DNA from: Neorhizobium petrolearium
GTDB taxonomy: Bacteria; Pseudomonadota; Alphaproteobacteria; Rhizobiales; Rhizobiaceae
Direction: 5' to 3'
Length of the DNA stretch: 64,000 bases
Assembly: GCF_017873175.1 (NCBI RefSeq)
Contig: NZ_JAGGJW010000017.1
Location: 62,001 to 126,000, forward strand
Shown here: positions 16,891-24,901 of the stretch, piece by piece
How positions within the stretch are numbered: position 1 is the first letter of the stretch
Layout: each line of letters opens with the position of its first letter
Program-made: the position numbers and the translations under genes
The notes under the pieces: generated by a model
What the model saw: only the letters and a program-made list of their open reading frames with translations
Databases searched by the model: none
What the model was told of the DNA's origin: nothing

Positions 16891-17373
16891 ATGTTCAAGC
16901 TTATCGATGAGCATTTCGAGGAGGCGATCGTCGTGGCCCTGATGGCCTTGATGTCGGTCCTCATCGGCGTGCAGATCTTCATGCGCTACGTGATGGGGGC
17001 ATCGCTGTCCTGGTCGGAGGAACTGGCGCGCTACTTCTTCATCTGGGCAACCTATGTCGGCATCGCCTATGCAGTGCGCAAGGACGCGCATATCCGCGTG
17101 ACCATGGGCACCGACCTGTTCGCCGCAGGCGGCCAGATCTATGTCCGCATTCTGACCCATATGATCTTCGGCGCATTCGCGCTCTTCGTCATGTACCAGG
17201 GCTGGTTCATGGTCGAGAAAACCTTCCGCTTCGGCCAGAAATCGGCATCGCTCGGCCTGCCGATGGGCATCCTCTATCTGGCTCCGTTTACCGGCTTCCT
17301 GCTGGTGGTGCTGCGTCTTGTCCAGGCTGTCGTGCTCGACCTTCGCTCCGCCAGACAAGGAGCCGTCCGATGA
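16891..17373 (+). CDS. dctQ: TRAP transporter small membrane subunit (DctQ family)
   Basis: 160 residues with four predicted membrane segments: VVALMALMSVLIGVQIFMRY, FFIWATYVGIAYAV, MIFGAFALFVMYQGW and the LYLAPFTGFLLVVLRL helix. The conserved SWSEELARYFFIW motif is present. GGGAGGAG precedes the ATG. The stop overlaps the dctM start (ATGA), so the two membrane subunits are translationally coupled. Confidence 0.88.
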   Translation: MFKLIDEHFEEAIVVALMALMSVLIGVQIFMRYVMGASLSWSEELARYFFIWATYVGIAYAVRKDAHIRVTMGTDLFAAGGQIYVRILTHMIFGAFALFVMYQGWFMVEKTFRFGQKSASLGLPMGILYLAPFTGFLLVVLRLVQAVVLDLRSARQGAVR

Positions 17374-18651
17374 TTTCACTGATCCTCTTCGGTCTTCTCG
17401 CCGTTCTTCTTCTGCTCTCCGTTCCGATCGCCATTTCGCTCGGCATCGCCTCGACGGTGGCCCTGATCGTTTCGGGCAAGGTCTCCGGCTCCTACGTGCC
17501 GCAAGGCCTGGTGACCTCCATCGACAGCTTCCCGCTGATGGCGGTCCCCTTTTTCATCCTGGCCGGCGACCTGATGGGCCAGGGCGGTCTGTCGCAACGC
17601 CTCATCAATGTCGGGCGGATGTTCTTCGGCCGCTATACCGGCGGCATGGCGATCATCGCCGTCGTCACCTGCATCTTCTTCGCCGCGATTTCCGGCTCCG
17701 GCCCGGCGACCGTCGCCGCCGTCGGCACGATCCTGCTGCCGGCGATGGCCAAGGACGGTTATAGACAGGGTTTCTCGTCCGGTCTGGTCGCGTGCGCCGG
17801 CTCGCTCGGCGTCATCATCCCGCCGTCGATCCCGATGGTCATCTATGCCACCTCGGCGAACGTCTCGGTCTCGAAAATGTTCATGGGCGGCGTCGTTCCG
17901 GGCCTGCTGATCGGGTTCGCGCTCATCGCCTACGCCTGGCTACAGTCCAGGAAGGACGGCCAGAGGCCCGGCGACTATCGCCCGACGGGTCGCGAAATGC
18001 TGGCTGTCCTGAACGACGCCAAATGGGCGCTGATGGTCCCGGTCATCATTCTCGGCGGCATTTATGGCGGCATCTTTACGCCTACCGAGGCCGCCGCCGT
18101 CGGCGTCATCTACGGCCTGATGGTCGACCTTCGTCTATCGCGAACTGAGCCTCAAGGATCTCTACAAGATCTTTGCCGGTTCGGCGCTCACCTCGGCGAC
18201 CATCATGCTGATCGTGGGGACGGCGACCATCTTTGGACGTGCGCTTGCGATCGAGGGTGTACCGGTCATGCTTGCCAATGCCATCACCTCGGCGGTCGAT
18301 CAGGCCTGGCTGTTGCTGCTGGCGATCAACGTCATCCTCCTGGTCGTCGGCACCTTCATGGAGACGATCGCGGCGATCATCATCCTCACGCCGATCCTGC
18401 TGCCGCTCGTCACCGCACTCGGCATCAACGCCGAACACTTCGGGATCGTCATGATCGTCAACCTCGCCATCGGCATGGTCACCCCGCCGGTCGGCGTCAA
18501 TCTCTTCGTCGCCTCGCGCGTGTCCGGCCTCTCGCTCGAGACGGTCGTCAAAGGCGCAATCACGCCGACGCTGGTGATGATCGCAGTGCTCCTTCTCATT
18601 ACCTACGTGCCGGCGCTTTCGCTGGCGCTGCCCGCCTTCTTCGGAATGTAA
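17370..18651 (+). pseudogene. dctM: TRAP transporter large permease (DctM family), single-base frameshift
   Basis: The first frame reads DctM from MISLILFGLLAVLLL through FFAAISGSGPATVAAVGTILLPAM and GIYGGIFTPTEAAAVGVIYGLMVD, then turns to nonsense. From 18130 the next frame continues seamlessly with FVYRELSLKDLYKIF, LLLLAINVILLVVGTFMETIAA and NLAIGMVTPPVGVNLFVASRVSG to the normal C-terminus at 18651. One extra C at 18128-18129 explains the break. Corrected length is about 427 residues, normal for the family. Either a real inactivating mutation, which would disable the transporter, or a sequencing error. The otherwise intact second half argues for a recent event or error. Confidence 0.85.
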
Positions 18652-18667
18652 GTCAAAGGAAACCAGT

Positions 18668-19579
18668 ATGAGCAGCAAACTCAAGGCGGTCATCATCGGC
18701 CCCGGCAATATCGGCACCGATCTCCTGATGAAGATGAAGCGTTCCGAATGGGTCGAACCGGTCTGGATGGTCGGCATCGACCCGGCCTCTGAAGGTCTGA
18801 AGCGTGCCGTCGACATGGGCGTGAAGGCCTGCGCCACCGGCGTGGACGGCATCCTGGAACACGTCATCGCCGACGACATCCGCGTCGCCTTCGACGCCAC
18901 CTCTGCCTATGCCCATGCCGAGAATTCGCGCAAGCTGAACGAGCTCGGCGTCATCATGGTAGACCTGACGCCGGCGGCGATCGGTCCGTTCTGCATTCCG
19001 CCGGTCAATCTGGCGGATCATGCCAAGAAGCTCGAGATGAACGTCAATATGGTGACCTGCGGCGGCCAGGCGACCATTCCGATGGTCGCAGCCGTGTCGC
19101 GTGTGCAGCCCGTCGAATACGGCGAGATTGTCGCTGCGGTGTCGTCGCGCTCGGTCGGTCCGGGCACCCGCAAGAATATCGATGAGTTCACCCGCACGAC
19201 GGCTTCGGCGATCGAGAAGGTCGGCGGCGCCAAGCGCGGCAAGGCGATCATCATCGTCAATCCGGCCGAGCCGCCGCTTCTCATGCGCGATACCGTGCAT
19301 GTGCTGACCGAAGGCGAGCCTGACCAGGCAGCCATCACCGAAAGCGTCAAGGCCATGGTAGCCGAGGTGCAGACATACGTGCCCGGCTACAAGCTGGTCA
19401 ACGGCCCGGTCTTCGACGGCCGGCGCGTGTCGATCTATCTCGAGGTCGAGGGGCTGGGCGACTTCCTGCCGAGATATGCCGGCAATCTCGACATCATGAC
19501 GGCGGCGGCGCTTCGCACCGCCGAACTGTTCGCGAAAGAGGCGGCCAATGGCGTCGTCAACCTGCCGGCCCGCGGCTGA
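18668..19579 (+). CDS. Acetaldehyde dehydrogenase (acylating), DmpF/MhpF family
   Basis: 303 residues, normal length. The NAD-binding motif GPGNIGTDLLMK is near the N-terminus, and the catalytic cysteine is Cys131 in NMVTCGGQATIPMV. The C-terminal dimer/aldolase-contact region follows. The enzyme converts acetaldehyde, NAD and CoA to acetyl-CoA. In known pathways it forms a channelling complex with the aldolase encoded directly downstream (12-bp gap). Confidence 0.92.
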   Translation: MSSKLKAVIIGPGNIGTDLLMKMKRSEWVEPVWMVGIDPASEGLKRAVDMGVKACATGVDGILEHVIADDIRVAFDATSAYAHAENSRKLNELGVIMVDLTPAAIGPFCIPPVNLADHAKKLEMNVNMVTCGGQATIPMVAAVSRVQPVEYGEIVAAVSSRSVGPGTRKNIDEFTRTTASAIEKVGGAKRGKAIIIVNPAEPPLLMRDTVHVLTEGEPDQAAITESVKAMVAEVQTYVPGYKLVNGPVFDGRRVSIYLEVEGLGDFLPRYAGNLDIMTAAALRTAELFAKEAANGVVNLPARG

Positions 19580-19590
19580 GGAGAGAAACC

Positions 19591-20616
19591 ATGACTATTG
19601 AAGGTCGCAAGATCACCCTTCACGAAATGAGCCTGCGCGACGGCATGCACGCCAAGCGCCACCAGATCTCGATCGACCAGATGATCGCCATCGCATCGGC
19701 CGCCGACGAGGCGGGCATGCCGTGGATCGAGGTCACCCATGGCGACGGCCTCGGCGGTGCTTCGGTAAACTATGGTTTCGCCGCACATACGGATGTCGCG
19801 TATCTGAGCGCCGTCGTGCCGAAGATGAAGAGCGCCAAGGTGTCCGCCCTGCTGTTGCCCGGCATCGGCACGGTGGACATGCTGAAGGAAGCCATCGACT
19901 GCGGCATTTCCGGTGTGCGCGTCGCGACCCACTGCACCGAGGCCGATTGCGCCGAGCAGCACATCACCTATGCCGCCAAGACCGGTCTCGACACGGTCGG
20001 CTTTCTGATGATGTCGCACCGCGCCGGGCCGGACAAGCTGGTCGAGCAGGCGCTTCTGATGGAAAGCTACGGCGCCAACTGTGTGTATTGCACCGATTCC
20101 GCCGGCCACATGCTGCCCGACGACGTGACGGCGCGCATCTCCGCGATCCGAGCAGCGTTGAAGCCTGAGACAGAGCTCGGCTTCCACGGCCACCACAATC
20201 TCGGCATGGGCATCGCGAACTCGGTCGCCGCGGTTGCCGCCGGCGCAAACCGCATCGACGGCGCTATCGCCGGTCTCGGCGCCGGTGCCGGCAATGCCGC
20301 GACCGAATTGTTGGTCGCCGTGTTCGAGCGCATGGGGGCCGTGACCGGCGTCGATCTGTTCAAGATCATGGACGTCGCGGAAGATCTCGTCGTGCCGATG
20401 ATGGACCGGCCGATCCGCGTTGACCGCGGCTCGCTGGTGCTTGGCTATGCCGGCGTCTATTCCTCGTTCCTGCTGTTTGCCGAACGCGCAGAGAAGCGCT
20501 ACGGCGTTCCCGCGCGCGACCTGCTGCTGGAACTCGGACGTCGTGGCATGGTCGGCGGCCAGGAAGACATGATCGAGGATCTGGCCCTGACGATGTCGCG
20601 CGCCGCAAGTAGCTGA
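19591..20616 (+). CDS. 4-Hydroxy-2-oxovalerate aldolase, DmpG/MhpE/BphI family
   Basis: 341 residues, HMGL-like TIM barrel. The active-site segment TLHEMSLRDGMHAKRHQ supplies Arg16, Asp17 and His20. The metal-binding HxH is in LGFHGHHNLGMGIANS. The C-terminal communication domain that contacts the dehydrogenase is present. It splits 4-hydroxy-2-oxovalerate to pyruvate and acetaldehyde. GGAGAG precedes the ATG. No 2-oxopent-4-enoate hydratase is next to it, so its substrate is probably made another way here. Confidence 0.92.
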   Translation: MTIEGRKITLHEMSLRDGMHAKRHQISIDQMIAIASAADEAGMPWIEVTHGDGLGGASVNYGFAAHTDVAYLSAVVPKMKSAKVSALLLPGIGTVDMLKEAIDCGISGVRVATHCTEADCAEQHITYAAKTGLDTVGFLMMSHRAGPDKLVEQALLMESYGANCVYCTDSAGHMLPDDVTARISAIRAALKPETELGFHGHHNLGMGIANSVAAVAAGANRIDGAIAGLGAGAGNAATELLVAVFERMGAVTGVDLFKIMDVAEDLVVPMMDRPIRVDRGSLVLGYAGVYSSFLLFAERAEKRYGVPARDLLLELGRRGMVGGQEDMIEDLALTMSRAASS

Positions 20617-20645
20617 ACTCCGAATACGGAAGACGCATGGGAAGG

Positions 20646-20664
20646 GGGCAGGTGGAACCTGCCC
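20646..20664 (+). terminator. Hairpin after the aldolase gene
   Basis: GGGCAGGT (20646-20653) and ACCTGCCC (20657-20664) form a perfect 8-bp stem with a 3-nt loop, 30 bp after the aldolase stop. There is no T-run, so it may end transcription only with Rho or protect the 3' end. Confidence 0.45.
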
Positions 20665-20745
20665 GCCGGAATATTGCGGTGGGGCCGGCGTCCATCGCCA
20701 ACTTCGTTTCGGCGTCATCGTCTCCCCCCTTCCGAAGTTCGGGTG

Positions 20746-21060
20746 ATGCCCAAGCAACTCGCGCATGTCGCTACGCTGGCGACTATCCGCCTGGGCCTTC
20801 TCCTGTTTCTGCTCACGATGGTTCGCAAGAGCGAGCTTCAGGACGCGACATGGGATGAAGTGGAATTTGAGAACGCCGCCTGGACAATTGGAAAAAGCGT
20901 AAGAAACGCGCGAAGGCGCACAACGTCCACTTGTCACGCCAGATATTGGACATCATCATCGCATTCAAGGGCTGCTCGGGAAACTCGTGCTCCGTTTTAC
21001 CATCCCGGCTATGAGGCCGATGCGCCGATATCTTCAAGCACGGTCTTTCGATATGCCAGC
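20746..21060 (+). pseudogene. Tyrosine recombinase (phage-type integrase) remnant
   Basis: The plus strand reads TIRLGLLLFLLTMVRKSELQDATWDEVEFENAAWTI, the start of the integrase catalytic domain with its first arginine (MVRKxEL). A shift to another frame gives KKRKKRAKAHNVHLSRQILDIIIAFKGC, then another shift gives YEADAPISSSTVFR. Several frameshifts and loss of the C-terminal HxxR...Y part show a dead integrase. No attachment site or tRNA was found beside it. Confidence 0.75.
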
Positions 21061-21336
21061 GGCATTGCCATGAAAAGCTCCTATATCTGCATCGTTCTCG
21101 GGCGATATCCCGGTGATGCTGGTGCAGTTTCGATAGGCTCCGTGGGATGTCTTAGCGCTTGGGTCTCCGGATCCGATCCGTGGCGGTTTCGCTTGCCGGT
21201 ATCAACTGGCTATTGTGGATTGACGACCTTGCTCGCGAGACGGAAAGGACTGGATACGGTTAGCACACGCTGCGCCATGCTTGCTATCCCGATGTCTTTG
21301 GGGTCGACCAACTAGCGGCCCAGATCGAGGGCAAGG

Positions 21337-21559
21337 AAAGTCTGCGCGCTACGACGGTTACACCTCCTGCCTGCTGATCACCCGTGTCGGCAAGGCGATG
21401 CTGGTCGAGTTCGACTACAACAACAATCTCACGCCGTCCTTCCCCGGCATCATGGCACCACTTGAGGAGTTGTGGATCTCGTGGCTGATGAAGGAAATCG
21501 CCTTGAAGCCCACCTACAATGCCATGCTGCGCGGCCGCGCCTGCAGGAGGAAGCCATGA
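21337..21559 (+). pseudogene. sqr: Sulfide:quinone oxidoreductase, C-terminal fragment
   Basis: RYDGYTSCLLITRVGKAMLVEFDYNNNLTPSFP followed by LWISWLMKEIALKPTYNAMLRGRA is the C-terminus of SQR proteins (compare YDGYTSCPL...GK..LAEFDY, and the terminal amphipathic membrane-anchor helix). All FAD-binding regions are missing. Its TGA overlaps the ATG of the next small gene, preserving an ancestral sqr operon junction. Confidence 0.75.
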
Positions 21560-21720
21560 AGGATTTGACGTTCGGGACGATGACCGCGGTGTTCGAGGAG
21601 ATCTTCGGGCGCACGCTGTTCTGGGTGATGGTCGCCGTCGCGGCGCTCGTCACGCTCGCCTATCTCTATGTGTCGATCCGCGACCGGCGAGTGTCGTGGA
21701 AGAAGTTTGAGCTTCGCTAA
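21556..21720 (+). CDS. Small single-pass membrane protein (DUF5368-like)
   Basis: 54 residues with one membrane helix (LFWVMVAVAALVTLAYLYVSI) followed by a basic RDRRVSWKKF tail. GGAGGAAGCC directly precedes the ATG, and the start overlaps the stop of the sqr fragment. It resembles the small DUF5368-type proteins that follow sqr genes. With sqr truncated, its expression and role are uncertain. Confidence 0.6.
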   Translation: MKDLTFGTMTAVFEEIFGRTLFWVMVAVAALVTLAYLYVSIRDRRVSWKKFELR

Positions 21721-21852
21721 TCCGCTTGACGCGAGCCCGGTCGGACCGGAAGGCGACGAAATTACTTCCATTAAGTCGCGGTGATGAGCCGCGAATTAAT
21801 CGAGCCACCGGACCTCGCGTTCCAGGCCCGGTAACTCCAATGCAGTCCAGCG

Positions 21853-22998
21853 TCAGTCGCGGCTCGCTACAAGCCGCAGCTTCGGCTTGTCTGCCCCCTT
21901 GGTAACATTTTCGGGTGGCGCAAGGCCATGCATTTGAGCAAATTCAATTGGATCCGTTCGAAGCGCGTGAGCCAGTTCCTCGAGGGAATAGCCGAGTTCT
22001 TCCATATGAAGATCGATAAGCTGTCTACTGAGCTTCCCTGATTCCGGCTGGATATCAAATTCTTTAGGCTCTCGTGTCCTGTACCCATACATACTCATCT
22101 GCTTGTACAACCGTGTCGCGCTCTCATCTGGGATTACCCCGAGCGTCTTCGCTCTGTAGATCAAGGCAGACATAGCGACCCGCCATTTTTGCTTTAGTGG
22201 CCCCAGCTTCGGAATTGAAAGCCCACGCTTTAGATCTGCCAGGATCCCCGAGCGTGGCATAAGCAGTTCCGCAGCGAACTCATTCGCCTCTTTCTCCATC
22301 GCTTCATACGGATAGGGATGAAGCACAACGTGTCCATATTCATGGGCCAAGCTAAAGCGTTTTCGATCAACAGGTCGGTTCTGATTGAGTACAATGACCG
22401 GCTTCATTCCCGCCGGCCGAAGCGTAACGCCATCGATGTCGGCCTCACCGAAGTCGCCTTCGACAACGAGGATGCCCGTTGATTCAACATAACGGACCAA
22501 GTTGCCGATTGGAGTATCCCCCAACTGCCAGGAAGCGCGCACATGAAGGGCCGCCATGCTGGCCGAGGTGACTGCGCTGGCGTGCTCACTCACACTCGAA
22601 TGGCTATCAACGACCTCAAATTGGAGAAGCGGATACTCGGGTTCCAAATCGATCGCGTCGAGCAGCCTGCGGAACTGGAATACGAAATGGTTGGCGAGCG
22701 CAATGACAGCATGTTGATCCTTAGCGGAAACGGCGGCCTTTTTTCGAAAAGCTGCCCCGTGAAGGCTCATTGGTGTTCTGTATAGCAGCTCCTGCTCGTA
22801 GAAAAAGCTTACCGGGAATCCCAAAAAGCGCGCAATCGATTGGATTTCTTCCAACGAAAGCACGTCTCGAGTGCCGTTTTCGATGCGAGAAATTGCTGCT
22901 TGAGCAACCCCGGTTCCAGTGGCCAATTCCTTTTGGGTCTTTCCGCGTCTGTTACGAGCTAGAAGCAGCATCTCCCCGTTTATCGGTTTTGCCGCCAT
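21853..22998 (-). CDS. XRE helix-turn-helix fused to ImmA/IrrE-type zinc metallopeptidase
   Basis: 381 residues. An XRE HTH occupies residues 5-60 (LARNRRGKTQKELATGTGVAQAAISRIENG). An ImmA/IrrE peptidase domain follows around residues 170-270, with the zinc-binding HExxH in FSLAHEYGHVVLHP and the third-ligand region EKEANEFAAELLMPR. Such fusions cleave repressors or antitoxins when triggered and occur in prophage, ICE and defence loci. It overlaps the upstream gene by 47 bases and shares its promoter. The start at 22998 is supported by the MAAKPINGEML N-terminus ahead of the HTH. Confidence 0.88.
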   Translation of the reverse strand: MAAKPINGEMLLLARNRRGKTQKELATGTGVAQAAISRIENGTRDVLSLEEIQSIARFLGFPVSFFYEQELLYRTPMSLHGAAFRKKAAVSAKDQHAVIALANHFVFQFRRLLDAIDLEPEYPLLQFEVVDSHSSVSEHASAVTSASMAALHVRASWQLGDTPIGNLVRYVESTGILVVEGDFGEADIDGVTLRPAGMKPVIVLNQNRPVDRKRFSLAHEYGHVVLHPYPYEAMEKEANEFAAELLMPRSGILADLKRGLSIPKLGPLKQKWRVAMSALIYRAKTLGVIPDESATRLYKQMSMYGYRTREPKEFDIQPESGKLSRQLIDLHMEELGYSLEELAHALRTDPIEFAQMHGLAPPENVTKGADKPKLRLVASRD

Positions 22999-23635
22999 GG
23001 TTGAACTCGTCCCCTTTTTCCTTCTTCAACGACAACTTGGTTCCGCGCGGCCCATCTATAGGACCTGTCTCCAACGCGCCAGCGGCTTTACCGGGCAATT
23101 CGCGGTGGATCTCAATCTTCCGTTGATCGACCTTATCGGCAAACTTCAAAAATGCCCGGGCGACCGAAGCGCCGGTGCCACTGAGATGACAGGCAATGAA
23201 AAACAGAAGGTCGGATGGTGCCTCCACCTCGAAGCCGGGAAGGGTGGGCTCGCTTTCAATATCGTAAGCGGCGAATTGATGCGCAGCTTTCGAGGTGCCG
23301 CCCCGCGGCCCGGCAAGATGAAGCTCAAAGCAGACAGTGAAGACTTTCCCGTCAATAATGAGTTCACCGAATATCTTATTGCTCTGACCATTTTCGCAAT
23401 AGTTGATGCTCAGTCCGCGATCGTTGAGCTTGGCCGCAGCCGCGGCCTCCATCATCGCCCCGTTAAGTACCGATCCGGTGGCCCTTGGGTCACCCAAGCT
23501 CACATGCCGGACCTTCGCGAAATCGGCCAAGGTGCCTTCCAGCTCGCTAATTAGCGCCCAAATTGGAGCTTCGAAGCGTTCTCGAGCAGCAAGTAGTGCG
23601 TTGTCTCTGTTCAAGTGCGAATCGCCTTCTACCAT
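22952..23635 (-). CDS. Unrecognised protein, operon partner of the XRE-ImmA protein
   Basis: 227 residues, no domain I recognise. It is soluble, with no signal peptide or membrane segment. A middle region (GELIIDGKVFTVCFELHLAGPRG) looks beta-rich, followed by a helix (SDLLFFIACHLSGTGASVARAFLKFADKV) and a charged, disordered tail. It is the first gene of a two-gene operon with the XRE-ImmA fusion and overlaps it by 47 bases. By analogy with other XRE-ImmA pairs it may be the target or effector. That is inference from position. Confidence 0.65.
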   Translation of the reverse strand: MVEGDSHLNRDNALLAARERFEAPIWALISELEGTLADFAKVRHVSLGDPRATGSVLNGAMMEAAAAAKLNDRGLSINYCENGQSNKIFGELIIDGKVFTVCFELHLAGPRGGTSKAAHQFAAYDIESEPTLPGFEVEAPSDLLFFIACHLSGTGASVARAFLKFADKVDQRKIEIHRELPGKAAGALETGPIDGPRGTKLSLKKEKGDEFNHGGKTDKRGDAASSS

Positions 23636-23648
23636 TTGACACTCTCCA

Positions 23649-23711
23649 TATATCGTCGTTGCAGCATCATGTCAAAATATTCAAAAAAATATTCAGGTGA
23701 TGAATATTTTT
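23649..23711 (-). promoter_or_regulatory. Promoter and AAATATTC operator of the XRE-ImmA operon
   Basis: On the minus strand TTGACA (23677-23672) and TATATG (23654-23649) are 17 bp apart, ending just before the ATG at 23635, so the leader is very short. AAATATTC (23689-23696) and GAATATTT (23704-23711) form a perfect 8-bp inverted repeat. A further AAATATTC at 23677-23684 overlaps the -35 box. This is a typical autoregulatory XRE operator. Confidence 0.65.
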
Positions 23712-24078
23712 GTTAATCCGTTCTCTGGAGAGGGCTCGACGGCTATTTCATGAAGATTCGCTGTCCACACCAAGCGCGGTTCATCGTCCATGGAATCCGC
23801 GCTCATCTGGTATCCTGGTGGTATTCCGGCGCTGGAATGGATCGGCTCAATGTTGATGAGCGCGAAGAAGGGTGGAGAGGAAAACTAAGCCGCGCGGATG
23901 TTTTAATCAGCGCCTAGTGGGTAGATGATTGTGCGGCCCTCAAGGCGCGCAGATGGTGGTGTCTACTTCAATCGCTCAGACGGCAATTGCATTTAGTCGC
24001 GCTCCCGCGCTCGGCCGACCGATCCGAACTAACACGACAATCCGATTATGTTGGCGAACGACGCACTCTTCGGCTAAG
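23712..24078. other. Intergenic stretch without a recognised gene
   Basis: 367 bp between the XRE-ImmA promoter and the Abi-like gene (which ends at 24079). Short frames only; nothing recognised. Confidence 0.4.
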
Positions 24079-24732
24079 CTATGGTTTGGTAGCAATCATC
24101 GCTGTGACATTTTCAACTTTGTCCAGCCAGTCCGCAGCCGTCACATCGGTCCAGGCAACGATGGATCTGACCCGGTCGTACTCATCCTGAATGTTACGCC
24201 GGAAGATCGGCTCATGATGGGCGATGCGGTTGCGCAGATCACGGATTTTTCCAAGCTTGTCGAAGCCTTCCCCGCGAAGCTGCTGAACGGTTTTCGCGGA
24301 ATCGGCGTTAGGGAAAACCGTCATGAATTGCTGGTTCCAGACGGCGGCGTCATGGCTCTTGGTGAACATTCGTTCCCAAAACACGAACTTGAGTTCTGCC
24401 ACAATTTTCCCGGATGTCGGCAATTTGCTCAGTCCGATCAGGTCCCGGCGAGGGCTATAGCCAAATTGAGGGTTTCGAAGGCTGATCTCAAAGCCTTTTT
24501 CCCACGGCCAGTTTGCTCCGTACGTGTTCTCGATCGCCGCAACTATTGAATTGCGGACGCTCACTTCGCATATCTGGAGCGGAACAAAAAAAGCGGCCGA
24601 CAATTCCATGTTCCAGCGGTAGAGCTCTAGGGCCGCTTCCTTGTCGCTGGCCTTCTCCGCCAGATAGGTTGCGAATCTCGGCGCTGACAAAACCGCAGGA
24701 AGGCTGTGAATTTCTTCTGGAGTGAACGGCAT
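24079..24732 (-). CDS. Abi-like (Abi_2 family) protein with HEPN-type R-x4-H motif
   Basis: 217 residues, helical. The conserved C-terminal block GKIRDLRNRIAHHEPIF contains R-N-R-I-A-H, the R-x4-6-H active site of HEPN ribonucleases. LQICEVSVRNSIVAAIENTYG near residue 60 matches Abi-like proteins (AbiD/AbiF relatives). These are linked to phage-induced abortive infection, presumably through RNA cleavage. It stands alone. A strong promoter on the opposite strand begins 34 bp upstream. Defence role is inferred from family and neighbourhood. Confidence 0.75.
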   Translation of the reverse strand: MPFTPEEIHSLPAVLSAPRFATYLAEKASDKEAALELYRWNMELSAAFFVPLQICEVSVRNSIVAAIENTYGANWPWEKGFEISLRNPQFGYSPRRDLIGLSKLPTSGKIVAELKFVFWERMFTKSHDAAVWNQQFMTVFPNADSAKTVQQLRGEGFDKLGKIRDLRNRIAHHEPIFRRNIQDEYDRVRSIVAWTDVTAADWLDKVENVTAMIATKP

Positions 24733-24766
24733 CTTCTTATTCCTTATAGAGTTGCCGACACGTTCA

Positions 24767-24796
24767 TTGACAGCGACGGTTGGTTTGGACTATGTT
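24767..24796 (+). promoter_or_regulatory. Near-consensus sigma70 promoter with no downstream ORF
   Basis: TTGACA (24767-24772) and TATGTT (24791-24796), 18 bp apart, on the plus strand. No plus-strand gene follows; a factor-independent terminator does, so it probably drives a small RNA. Confidence 0.55.
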
Positions 24797-24802
24797 ATTT
24801 AT

Positions 24803-24892
24803 CGAAAGGCGCGTGAGGTCGCGGGGTAACACCACCCTCATCGTCATACGATACAAGGGAACGGCCCGCCATTGGCGGGCTTTTCTCGTTTT
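24803..24892 (+). ncRNA. Candidate small RNA of about 90 nt
   Basis: Between the promoter at 24767-24796 and a classic terminator: GCCCGCC (24864-24870), loop ATT, GGCGGGC (24874-24880), then TTTTCTCGTTTTT. No ORF fits, and the genes on both sides are on the other strand. The predicted RNA ends just short of the 3' end of the minus-strand gene at 24902. It could be a trans-acting regulator or an antisense RNA against a longer mRNA tail. The family was not recognised. Confidence 0.5.
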
Positions 24893-24901
24893 TGGAACCG
24901 C

